From assembly GCA_021771575.1 (NCBI GenBank), contig JAETOX010000006.1, positions 1-57,913 of the forward strand: a DNA stretch of 57,913 nucleotides, written 5' to 3'. This DNA is from Bacteroides sp. (GTDB lineage Bacteria > Bacteroidota > Bacteroidia > Bacteroidales > Marinifilaceae). How positions within the stretch are numbered: position 1 is the first letter of the stretch; the number at the start of each line of letters is the position of its first letter. Shown piece by piece: positions 1 to 8,378 of this stretch. The notes beneath the pieces were generated by a model, which saw only the letters and a list, made by a program, of their open reading frames with translations, did not search any database and was not told the DNA's origin. The position numbers and the translations under genes were made by a program.

Positions 1-56
1 CCTCAGATATTCGTTTTGAGGAAAATAATAACACCATACTTGTTTTTAATAAATAG
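1..56 (+). CDS. C-terminal tail of an upstream gene, possibly FecR-type anti-sigma factor (partial)
   Basis: Reading frame 3 is open from the window edge to a TAG at 54-56 and encodes about 17 residues ending in TILVFNK. Only the tail is visible. The position just before a SusC gene that has an N-terminal STN domain is where Bacteroidota often place the membrane anti-sigma factor of a sigma/anti-sigma/SusC/SusD set, and the charged, beta-like tail would fit a FecR C-terminus. That identity is inference from context; the fragment is too short for a sequence-based call. Confidence 0.3.
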   Translation, partial: SDIRFEENNNTILVFNK

Positions 57-216
57 AACCGGTCAGTGCTCGCAACACTTCCCGGTTCACATTATTGTTC
101 AATAAATAATGTTTTACAAAACTATGGAAAAAAAATGGTTTTTGGGTGTATTCCTGGCGGGAAATATACCTTGGAAAATTTTATTAACGATGCGTTTAAC
201 TGTTATTTTTATCTGA

Positions 217-3200
217 TTGTTTGTCTTTACAGGCAATGCAACACTCTTGTCGCAACAGCGGGTGAATATGCAGCTGGGGGAGACTACTTTTAAGCAATTA
301 TTCCAGGAAATCCGAAAACAGACAGGTTGTGTAGTCATGTACAACGACGAGACATTCGACAAAAATGCAAAGGTAGTCGCAGATTTTCGGGACGTAGCCG
401 TAGAGGAAGTACTGGAAAGAGTATTGAATGGCAAAGGGCTGATTTTTGAGAAAAATGATGAGTTTATAACTATTTATAAAGCTCCTCTGACAGCATTGCC
501 ACAAAAAAACATCGTCATCAAAGGTAAAGTGACCGACAACCAGGGAAATCCTTTGCCTGGCGTGTCTGTTTTTATAAAAGGTACTTCAGTCGGAGTAGCC
601 TCGGCGATAGACGGAACTTATTCACTGGAAGTGCCCGAAACGAACAATATGGTACTGAATTTCACATTTATAGGAATGAAGAGTAAGTCGGTGAATTATA
701 CCGGACAAAAAGAAATAAATGTCGTATTGGAAGAAGATGTGAGCGAGATGGACGAGGTAGTCGTAACAGGTTACCAGAAAATTGAACGCCGGAAACTGAC
801 TTCTTCTATCACGACAGTCGATATGGACGCTTTAAAAACAGTCAACCAGCCCAATATCGATAAATTGTTACAGGGACAGGTGCCTGGTATGACAATTATG
901 AGTACTTCCGGAGCACCGGGAGCTGTTCCGCAGATCCGCATCCGGGGTACATCGACCATCAGTGGGAACGTGCAACCGTTGTGGGTCGTGGATGGTGTAA
1001 CACTGGACGATCCGGTAGATGCGACTGTCGACGATATTCTCACCAACCGTAATCTGATCGCTTCCGGTATCGGAGGGGTGAATGTTGACGATATCGAATC
1101 GATCAACGTCCTCAAGGATGCTGCTGCTACTGCTATTTACGGTACTCGTGCCGCCAATGGTGTTATCGTGATTACCTCCAAGAAAGGTTCAGCCGGTAAA
1201 ACCCGTATCAATTATAACGGAAGCGTACAAGTGGGTATGCGTCCCCGGTATGAGGATGCTTATATGATGAATTCCAAAGACCGTATCGATGTAAATTTGG
1301 AAATGATCGAACGTGGAGCTTTTAAAGCAAGCAGTGGAAACGTGGGAGATTATGGTACGGTAACCGATTTCGAACGTTGGTTTATCGATGTAAACGACCG
1401 GAAAATGACTTGGGAAGAATACGCAAAACGGGTACAGGGATTGGAAGAGGTAAATACCGACTGGTTTAAAGAATTATTCCGCAACTCTGTAACCCATCGT
1501 CACAGCTTGAGTATTTCCGGAGGTAATGAAAAAACAACTTTTTATGTATCGGGAAGTTATATGGATAACCAGGCTACGGCCAAAGGTGTAGGCGAAGAAA
1601 CCTATACGGGAACGGTAAAAGTAAATACGCGTCTGCGTGAAAATTTACGGGTCGGGGGTGCACTGGATATCAATGTGCGCGACAGTAAGAGCTTCTTTGC
1701 TGTAGACTCTCGGGAAAATCCATACGAATGGGCGATTTACACCACCCGTGCTCAACATGTTTATGATGAGCAAGGACGTTATAATTATATCTATTATAAC
1801 GGTTTGCCATACAACTTCCTGGAAAACAGGGACGATTGCTGGCGTGAATCCAATAATTTCAGTATGCGTGGAACATTGGATATAGAATGGCGCATCATTC
1901 CCGACCTGACTTTTTCTTCTTTATTCTCTTTCACGAAGCAGAATACCAGAGATGTCAATATAGCAAACGAAGATAGTTATTTTGTACGGGCACGTAAAAA
2001 GGATGTTTATAAAGTAGAAAACAGTACCGCTGTATATTTGTGGGCTGATGGAGGATATCGTCAGAGTCAGTTTACCAATAACTCTTCCATTACTTTCCGT
2101 AATCAATTGGCCTGGATGCCAGTGTTTGGAGAAGATCATCGTTTCGATGTCATGGTTGGGCAAGAAATCCGGACATCCAGGTATCTGACCGAGAAAACCG
2201 ATATTTATGGTTATGCACACGATCGCGGACATCAGCAAATGCCACAATTCGATTTGATGGAACACCTGGGAACACCGATGTGGGACGAATCGCTCAACGA
2301 ATCGGCGGCTTTGTCTTACTTCCTGACTGCAGGTTATACATTTAAAAACCGCTATACTATCAGTTTTAATGCTCGTACCGATGGTTCCAATCGTTTCGGT
2401 ATGAAAACCAATGACTTGTTCCAGCCGTTGTGGGCTGTAGGTTTCAACTACCAGTTGAAAGAAGAAAATTTTCTGGTCGATAAGAAGTGGTTGTCTTATT
2501 TGACATTCAAAGGTTCCTATGGTAGTCAGGGAAATGTGGCCTCCCAGGCATATTCCGATTTAGTGGCCACTATCGGTAAAGTAGATGCGATAAAAAAAGA
2601 GAATTATTTGGTTATCAGTGCTCCTAAAAACCCGAATTTGAAATGGGAAATGAACTACACGGCCAACTTAGGTCTGGAATTCGGTTTCTTCAATCGTCGT
2701 TTGTCAGGTAGTTTGGAGTGGTATTATAAAAAAGGAGTAGATCTGTTAGGAAGCAAACAGGTGTCCCAGGTATCGGGTTTCTCCTCGGTTCAGGTAAACT
2801 GGGCTTCGATGAAAAATACTGGTTGGGAATTTGCTGTAAATTCCATTAATATCGATACAGATGATTTCCGTTGGACCACCAATCTGAATTTTGGTTACAA
2901 CTACAATGAAGTATTGGATGTATACTCCAATCCTTCTTATTCCTCCTTGACAAATGCTCAGCGCTCCAATTATGCCGCTTCGGCTGTAGTCGGGAAACCA
3001 ATCAACGGCTTGTGGTCTTATCGTTATGCGGGGCTGAACAAAGAAGGGCGCGCCCAATTCTATGATGCTGAAGATAACAAGGTGCTGACCGGGATGTCTG
3101 ATATCGATGCGCTGACCTATTCTGGGACTACTCAGCCGCTTGTACAAGGTGGGTTTACCAATACCTTCAATTACAAAAAATTCACCCTTTCGGCCTTGTT

Positions 3201-3705
3201 TATCGGTAGTTTCGGAAATATTATCCGTTTGCGTAATCTGAGTTCCGGTTATGCTTTTGCATTCCCCGAAGCCACTCAGAATATGTCGAAAGATTTTGCC
3301 TATCGCTGGAGAAAGGAAGGGGATGAACTCTACACCGATATCCCTCGTCTGGAAGTAGACGAATGGGAGAGCTCTCTGACCTATCCTTATCCTGCCAATG
3401 TCCAGATGTATAACAACAGTGACTTGCGTACCGTGAAAGGTAATTTCCTGCGTTTACAGAATCTTTCGTTGAGTTATGATTTATATACCGATAAAATGCG
3501 TGCAAAAGGTGTTCAGAACATCCGTTTTATGATTCAGGGAAACAACCTGCATGTATGGAAGAACAAAAAATTGAAAGGACAGGATCCGGAGGCTACCGGT
3601 TCACAGATGAAATATACGGATACACGTTATGCTAATGTGACATTCGGTAATACATATTTGCCACTTTCACGTTCTTATTCTTTATCTGTTTCTGTTTCAT
3701 TCTAA
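217..3705 (+). CDS. SusC/RagA-family TonB-linked outer membrane protein, N-terminus interrupted
   Basis: This is an outer-membrane TonB-dependent transporter that would work with the SusD-like lipoprotein encoded next to it. In order it shows an STN (secretin/TonB short N-terminal) domain at about residues 15-85, a carboxypeptidase-regulatory-like beta-sandwich at about 97-180 (KGKVTDNQGNPLPGVSVFIK), the plug with the family hallmarks VVVTGYQ and DAAATAIYGTRAANGVI, and a beta-barrel ending in an aromatic SVSF. The STN domain suggests control through a FecR/ECF sigma pair. The frame is open only from TTG 217. In the same frame upstream, ATG 124 starts a convincing signal region (MEKKWFLGVF...LLTMRLTVIFI), but TGA at 214-216 cuts it off from the rest. 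Either the gene is a nonsense mutant, the base is a sequencing error, or translation restarts at a poor start that lacks a good signal peptide. Length (1162 aa) is otherwise full. Confidence 0.93.
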   Translation: MFVFTGNATLLSQQRVNMQLGETTFKQLFQEIRKQTGCVVMYNDETFDKNAKVVADFRDVAVEEVLERVLNGKGLIFEKNDEFITIYKAPLTALPQKNIVIKGKVTDNQGNPLPGVSVFIKGTSVGVASAIDGTYSLEVPETNNMVLNFTFIGMKSKSVNYTGQKEINVVLEEDVSEMDEVVVTGYQKIERRKLTSSITTVDMDALKTVNQPNIDKLLQGQVPGMTIMSTSGAPGAVPQIRIRGTSTISGNVQPLWVVDGVTLDDPVDATVDDILTNRNLIASGIGGVNVDDIESINVLKDAAATAIYGTRAANGVIVITSKKGSAGKTRINYNGSVQVGMRPRYEDAYMMNSKDRIDVNLEMIERGAFKASSGNVGDYGTVTDFERWFIDVNDRKMTWEEYAKRVQGLEEVNTDWFKELFRNSVTHRHSLSISGGNEKTTFYVSGSYMDNQATAKGVGEETYTGTVKVNTRLRENLRVGGALDINVRDSKSFFAVDSRENPYEWAIYTTRAQHVYDEQGRYNYIYYNGLPYNFLENRDDCWRESNNFSMRGTLDIEWRIIPDLTFSSLFSFTKQNTRDVNIANEDSYFVRARKKDVYKVENSTAVYLWADGGYRQSQFTNNSSITFRNQLAWMPVFGEDHRFDVMVGQEIRTSRYLTEKTDIYGYAHDRGHQQMPQFDLMEHLGTPMWDESLNESAALSYFLTAGYTFKNRYTISFNARTDGSNRFGMKTNDLFQPLWAVGFNYQLKEENFLVDKKWLSYLTFKGSYGSQGNVASQAYSDLVATIGKVDAIKKENYLVISAPKNPNLKWEMNYTANLGLEFGFFNRRLSGSLEWYYKKGVDLLGSKQVSQVSGFSSVQVNWASMKNTGWEFAVNSINIDTDDFRWTTNLNFGYNYNEVLDVYSNPSYSSLTNAQRSNYAASAVVGKPINGLWSYRYAGLNKEGRAQFYDAEDNKVLTGMSDIDALTYSGTTQPLVQGGFTNTFNYKKFTLSALFIGSFGNIIRLRNLSSGYAFAFPEATQNMSKDFAYRWRKEGDELYTDIPRLEVDEWESSLTYPYPANVQMYNNSDLRTVKGNFLRLQNLSLSYDLYTDKMRAKGVQNIRFMIQGNNLHVWKNKKLKGQDPEATGSQMKYTDTRYANVTFGNTYLPLSRSYSLSVSVSF

Positions 3706-3716
3706 AATTGAGGATT

Positions 3717-5162
3717 ATGAAAAAAATATATTATGGAATGATTGCACTTGTCTTCATCGCGTTGCAAGGTTGCAATTTATTGGATATAAAACCGGTCAAT
3801 AGCATGTTGCCGGTCACGGTCGAAGACTACGAGTCGGTTTTGCTGGGTGGTTATCCAACTACCGAATTCTTTATGAAAACCGAATTAGGAACGGATAATG
3901 TCTATGCTAACCTGAATACCACCTATAGTGCCGATAAGACCAATGAGCTTTGGTTTGCGTGGGCGCCGACAACTTGGCTGGAAGGCAATTCAGACGCTTA
4001 TTGGACGCAATTGTATAAATCCATCTTTTATGCCAATACAGTTTTAGACGAATTTGCTAAACGCACACCAGCAGCGGAAGAGAAAGATTTGTTCACCACT
4101 GTCCGGGGCGAAGCATACGCCTTGCGGGCTTACTGTTATTTTTATCTGATTAATTACTATGCCGACATATATGCCAAAGAAAACTTTGAAAAACCGGGCG
4201 TACCGATGCCGTTGAGTGCAGAAGATGTGCATAAATTTACTCAGAACAACGTTCGCGTGTCAATTGGAAAAGTATATGAACAAATCTTAAAAGATTTGGA
4301 GGCAGCAACAACCGATTTGACTGGTAAACAACCGAAAAGCCTTTACCGTTTCGGATACACCTCGTTACAGGCGTTGAAATCCCGAGTATATTTGTTTATG
4401 GGACGTTACGATGATGCCATTACGGCTGCTTCCAGTGTGATCGCTACAAAAGAACTATTCAATATGAATCAGTTGCAGCCCCTCATCGATACCAAGGGAG
4501 AAACGGCGTTCACCTACAACTTTGGTTTTATCAATTCGGATTATCAGAACGAAGTACTGTTCTTCGTCGGAGGAAACGGTGTAAATAATATGTATGTCTA
4601 TCCGCAAAATGTATTCAAAACCTCCGAAGAACTCTTGAATCTCTGTCTGCGCCATCCGAATGTGAAAGATTATCGCCAATATATCTATGCTTCTTTCGCA
4701 GACCTGAGTAAACCCGAGAATATAGCGACAGGTCCAACAGCTTATTCCATGTATGCCCGTCAGGAAAGTCCATGCTATTATATCGGTTTCAAATTGAGCG
4801 AATGCTACGTCACCCGTGCCGAATGTTATGTCCGGAAAGGCGATACAGATAAGGCACTGGCTGATTTAAACACTCTATTATCCAAACGGATGGAAGCGGC
4901 TAATTTTGTAAAATTGAAAAAGATAGATTTTACGGAAGAAACGCTTCTCAGACGTGTATTGGAAGAAAGACGCCTTGAATTGGCTTTTGAAGGAGGACTG
5001 CGCTGGCTTGACTTACGTCGTTTGGGCAAACCGGCTTTGACTCATATTTATAAAAGCGGACAAGTGTTTGAATTAAAAGAGGGAGATGACCGTTATATCC
5101 TGCAAATTCCGCAAAACGAAATAGAAAATAGTCCGGATATCGAATTGAATCCGAGAAATTAA
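3717..5162 (+). CDS. SusD/RagB-family nutrient-binding outer membrane lipoprotein
   Basis: This is the surface glycan- or peptide-binding partner that caps a SusC transporter. I chose ATG 3717, eleven bases after the susC stop, over an in-frame TTG nine bases earlier, because it gives a clean lipoprotein signal (MKKIYYGMIALVFIALQGC) with the lipobox cysteine at residue 19. The body is helical with TPR-like segments typical of SusD: WTQLYKSIFYANTVLDEF, then RGEAYALRAYCYFYLINYYAD, and near the C-terminus RRVLEERRLELAFEGGLRWLDLRR, the family's usual signature. At 481 aa it is complete. It is co-transcribed with susC and the following lipoprotein. The substrate cannot be read from the sequence, and no glycoside hydrolase is in view, so a protein- or peptide-directed locus is equally possible. 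Confidence 0.94.
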   Translation: MKKIYYGMIALVFIALQGCNLLDIKPVNSMLPVTVEDYESVLLGGYPTTEFFMKTELGTDNVYANLNTTYSADKTNELWFAWAPTTWLEGNSDAYWTQLYKSIFYANTVLDEFAKRTPAAEEKDLFTTVRGEAYALRAYCYFYLINYYADIYAKENFEKPGVPMPLSAEDVHKFTQNNVRVSIGKVYEQILKDLEAATTDLTGKQPKSLYRFGYTSLQALKSRVYLFMGRYDDAITAASSVIATKELFNMNQLQPLIDTKGETAFTYNFGFINSDYQNEVLFFVGGNGVNNMYVYPQNVFKTSEELLNLCLRHPNVKDYRQYIYASFADLSKPENIATGPTAYSMYARQESPCYYIGFKLSECYVTRAECYVRKGDTDKALADLNTLLSKRMEAANFVKLKKIDFTEETLLRRVLEERRLELAFEGGLRWLDLRRLGKPALTHIYKSGQVFELKEGDDRYILQIPQNEIENSPDIELNPRN

Positions 5163-5192
5163 TCTGAAGTGAAACTAATAAAAAGTAAAAAT

Positions 5193-6152
5193 ATGACAAA
5201 TAAATTAATATGGTTCGCATGTTTATTTCTCATCCTGAATACGGCATGTGATAAAGAAGATGATCCGGTTGCTTCTGTTGATTCGCCACTGATCGATAAG
5301 TTTACTCCCGGCGAAAATGTCGACAAGGAAGTAAAAGATTTCTATGATAAATATGGTTTCTGGGTACAAACAGAATGTAATTCCCTGCAAGAATTGGCTA
5401 ATGCGATTATTTCAGAAGATGCGTTTATATCGGCACGGGGAAGCTACGAAAACCTCGAACCCGCTCTCAGGTCGCAGGTTTATACATATTTGAATACATT
5501 GACTTTAAATGTATCGACAGAATTTGTAAAACAATATTTCCCATTGGAGTTTTTCTTTATGAAATCTTTACGGTCTTATATGGACCTTTATGTACAATCG
5601 ATTGGTCGTAGCCGGCTGATTATTACCTGGCCCAATCAAAAAGAGGGCTGCATACCTGTCACCGATCCTGAAATGCATTATTATCAGGACTCCGTTCTGA
5701 CCCATACGGTTTGGGGTAATTTGGTCGATATGATTACCGCTCGTATGGAGAATGATTTGATTCCTGAATTCATAGCTTCCGGGAAATTGTATGAAAAAGA
5801 TGCAGCTTATAAGATAGATCAGGAATACTGGAAAGATAATGACGAAGAAAAATGGCAGCGGGCGATGGATTCGTTGGCTGCCGGCGGTTTTATCAGTGGT
5901 TATGGGTCTGCCGATTTCCGTTCCGACTTTGCCGAGTGGATCCAATTAGTGGTGACCGAATCTTACGAAAATATCAAACGGGATTATTTGGATAATAATG
6001 CCTTCCGGGCAAAGAAATATGAGATTTTCATTCAATGGATGAAAGACAACTATAATTGGGATATCCAGGCTGCCGGTAACAAATATCGGGCTGAATACGA
6101 TGCCTATAAAGCCACTTTGCCTCCTCCTGTCGATGAAGAAGAGGAGGAATAG
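5193..6152 (+). CDS. SusCD-associated lipoprotein, possibly a degenerate zinc-metallopeptidase-like protein
   Basis: This is the third gene of the SusCD locus, starting 30 bases after susD. ATG 5193 is preferred over the upstream GTG because it begins a lipoprotein signal (MTNKLIWFACLFLILNTAC) with a lipobox cysteine, followed by the acidic KEDD often seen on surface lipoproteins. The C-terminal part (GFISGYGSADFRSDFAEW, then a long helical tail) recalls, from memory, putative zinc-binding metallopeptidases (Peptidase_Mx1 type) that often accompany SusCD pairs. I cannot find the HExxH zinc motif such enzymes need; the expected area reads HTVWGNLVDMI. It may therefore be a binding protein derived from a peptidase. 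The protein ends in a run of glutamates. Function unproven. Confidence 0.8.
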   Translation: MTNKLIWFACLFLILNTACDKEDDPVASVDSPLIDKFTPGENVDKEVKDFYDKYGFWVQTECNSLQELANAIISEDAFISARGSYENLEPALRSQVYTYLNTLTLNVSTEFVKQYFPLEFFFMKSLRSYMDLYVQSIGRSRLIITWPNQKEGCIPVTDPEMHYYQDSVLTHTVWGNLVDMITARMENDLIPEFIASGKLYEKDAAYKIDQEYWKDNDEEKWQRAMDSLAAGGFISGYGSADFRSDFAEWIQLVVTESYENIKRDYLDNNAFRAKKYEIFIQWMKDNYNWDIQAAGNKYRAEYDAYKATLPPPVDEEEEE

Positions 6153-6187
6153 GTAATTTCGGAAGAATATTTATATTTTGATTTTAA

Positions 6188-6220
6188 TTTAGCTACTTTT
6201 GTATGAAAGTAGCTAAATTT
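6188..6220 (+). terminator. 12-bp perfect inverted repeat ending the SusCD locus and overlapping a tex promoter
   Basis: Arms 6188-6199 and 6206-6217 are perfectly complementary around a 6-base loop and are followed by a T-rich stretch, so the RNA would form a terminator after the lipoprotein gene. The same DNA contains TACTTTTG at 6194-6201, a perfect match to the Bacteroidota -7 box TAnnTTTG, which would start transcription near 6207, about 16 bases before tex. No good -33 TTTG lies 19-20 bases upstream. The element could act as terminator, operator or both. Confidence 0.6.
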
Positions 6221-6222
6221 TT

Positions 6223-8367
6223 ATGATGGAATATAATATCGACCCCGTGGTTTTTATCACGGGAAAAGCTGGTGGTGAGAGCCGGTATGTGCGTAATTTG
6301 CTGGATTTACTCGACGAAGGGGCCACCATTCCTTTCATTGCCCGTTACCGGAAAGAGCGGACGGGAAATATGGACGAAGTGAGGATCGCAGAGCTGAAAA
6401 ACCTGTATCTCCAGTTTCAGGAGTTGGAAAAACGCAAAATAGCCGTATGCGAGAGTATACGGGAACAAGAGAAACTCACTCCGGCTTTGGAGCAGCAGAT
6501 TCGGGAATGTACAGAAATACGTGTGCTGGAAGATATCTATCTCCCCTATAAGCCTAAGAAGCAGACCCGGGCGGCAAAGGCCAGGGCTAAGGGATTGGAG
6601 CCCTTGGCTGCGATCCTGATGCGACAAGAAAACGGAGACATGATTGCCCGGGCTGCACGCTTTGTCAAAGGGGAAGTTGCCGACGAAGAAGAAGCTTTAC
6701 AGGGGGCAAGGGATATTATAGCCGAATGGGTGAACGAAAGCGAGGCTGCACGGAACCGGCTCCGGCGTTTGGTGGAAAGAGGGGCCGTGATCTGTTCCAA
6801 AGTAGTGAAAGGAAAAGAGGAGGAAGGAGAGAAATACACCGATTATTTTGATTACCGGGAGACACTGAAGCGTTGTCCTTCCCATCGGATGCTGGCTATC
6901 CGTCGGGGCGAAAGTGAGGGCATATTGAGGATCGGACTAGAGGTTGAGGACGACGAAGCATTGGAAGGGCTTCGGCGGATCTTTGTCAAAGCGGAGAACG
7001 ATAGCGCCCGCCAAGTGACCCAGGCTGTCAGAGATTCTTATAAACGGTTGCTATTCCCGTCGATCGAGACAGAATATATGACATGCTCCAAACAAAAGGC
7101 CGATACAGAAGCCATCCGGGTATTTGCCGAAAATTTGCGGCAATTGTTACTGGCTTCTCCTTTGGGAAATAAACGGGTATTAGCTATAGATCCCGGTTTC
7201 CGGACCGGATGTAAAGTGGTCTGTCTGGACGAGACCGGCAAACTGATTCATAACGAGAATATTTATCCTCATCCCCCACAGAATGAGAGAAAGCAATCTG
7301 CCGCTAAAGTGGTCAATATGGTGGCAACCTATTGTATTGAAGCCATCGCCATCGGTAACGGAACAGCCGGGCGGGAGACAGAAAAGTTTATTCAACAGCT
7401 CTGCTTTGACCGGAAAGTACAGGTTTTTGTGGTAAGCGAAAACGGCGCTTCGGTCTATTCGGCCTCGAAGATCGCCCGGGAAGAATTTCCGGAGTACGAT
7501 GTCACGGTGAGGGGAGCCGTATCGATCGGCCGCCGGTTGATGGATCCTTTGGCAGAACTGGTGAAAATAGACCCGAAATCGATCGGCGTAGGACAATATC
7601 AGCACGATGTGGACCAGGGGAAATTAAAAGAGGCTCTGGATCAGGTGGTGGAATCTTGCGTTAACAAAGTGGGCGTAAACGTGAATACGGCCAGCAAATA
7701 TTTACTGACTTATATCTCCGGCCTTGGGGCTGCCTTAGCCGAGAATGTAGTGGAATATATCCGCGAGAACGGACCCTTCCGTAGCCGGGAAGAACTGAAG
7801 CAGGTGAAGCGCATGGGAGCGAAGGCTTTCGAGCAGAGTGCCGGCTTCCTGAGGATTGTCGATGCTGAAAACCCTTTGGACAACTCTGCCGTCCATCCCG
7901 AATCATATTACATGGTGAAGAAAATAGCCCGCGATATGGGCGTCGGTGTGACGGAACTGATCGGAAACGAGGCCTTGTGTGCTAAAATCGTGCCCGAGCG
8001 CTATGTCGATGAAAAGACAGGTTTATTTACCTTGAAGGATATCGTGGAGGAACTCCGCAAACCCGGCCGGGATCCGCGGACGATGGCTAAGGTATTCAGC
8101 TTTGCCGAGGGCATTTCGGGAATCGAAGACCTGAAAGAAGGTATGGTCGTTCCCGGCATTGTCACCAATATAACGGCTTTCGGGGCTTTTGTGGATGTCG
8201 GGGTCAAACAAGACGGCCTGATTCATATTTCCGAAATGGCAGACCACTATGTGTCCAGTCCGGGAGAAGTGCTGGGGTTACATCAGCAAATTATGGTAAA
8301 AGTGATCCAGGTCGACGTTGCCCGTAAGCGGATTGGCCTGTCTTTAAAACAAATGACAGAAAATTAA
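6223..8367 (+). CDS. tex: Tex family RNA-binding transcriptional accessory protein
   Basis: Tex is a cytoplasmic nucleic-acid-binding protein conserved in bacteria and related to eukaryotic Spt6. The 714-aa product is full length. It has the helical Tex_N region (FIARYRKERTGNMDEVRIAEL near residue 40), a YqgF/RNase H-like domain starting near residue 319 (VLAIDPGFRTGCKV), helix-hairpin-helix segments near 500-560 (GLGAALAENVVEYI), and a C-terminal S1 RNA-binding domain from about 639 (GMVVPGIVTNITAFGAFVDV, then GLIHISEM). Start ATG 6223 is followed at once by a second in-frame ATG at 6226; either may be used. It is followed by the aminopeptidase gene after 11 bases and probably co-transcribed with it. 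Confidence 0.96.
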   Translation: MMEYNIDPVVFITGKAGGESRYVRNLLDLLDEGATIPFIARYRKERTGNMDEVRIAELKNLYLQFQELEKRKIAVCESIREQEKLTPALEQQIRECTEIRVLEDIYLPYKPKKQTRAAKARAKGLEPLAAILMRQENGDMIARAARFVKGEVADEEEALQGARDIIAEWVNESEAARNRLRRLVERGAVICSKVVKGKEEEGEKYTDYFDYRETLKRCPSHRMLAIRRGESEGILRIGLEVEDDEALEGLRRIFVKAENDSARQVTQAVRDSYKRLLFPSIETEYMTCSKQKADTEAIRVFAENLRQLLLASPLGNKRVLAIDPGFRTGCKVVCLDETGKLIHNENIYPHPPQNERKQSAAKVVNMVATYCIEAIAIGNGTAGRETEKFIQQLCFDRKVQVFVVSENGASVYSASKIAREEFPEYDVTVRGAVSIGRRLMDPLAELVKIDPKSIGVGQYQHDVDQGKLKEALDQVVESCVNKVGVNVNTASKYLLTYISGLGAALAENVVEYIRENGPFRSREELKQVKRMGAKAFEQSAGFLRIVDAENPLDNSAVHPESYYMVKKIARDMGVGVTELIGNEALCAKIVPERYVDEKTGLFTLKDIVEELRKPGRDPRTMAKVFSFAEGISGIEDLKEGMVVPGIVTNITAFGAFVDVGVKQDGLIHISEMADHYVSSPGEVLGLHQQIMVKVIQVDVARKRIGLSLKQMTEN

Positions 8368-8378
8368 ATCCAATCGAT

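Noticed and set aside
66-293. Frame at the left edge reading KKMVFGCIPGGKYTLENF
   Set aside because: Part resembles a SusC leader in the wrong frame, and it runs out inside the STN domain of susC. The in-frame ATG 124 explains the leader better, apart from the TGA at 214.
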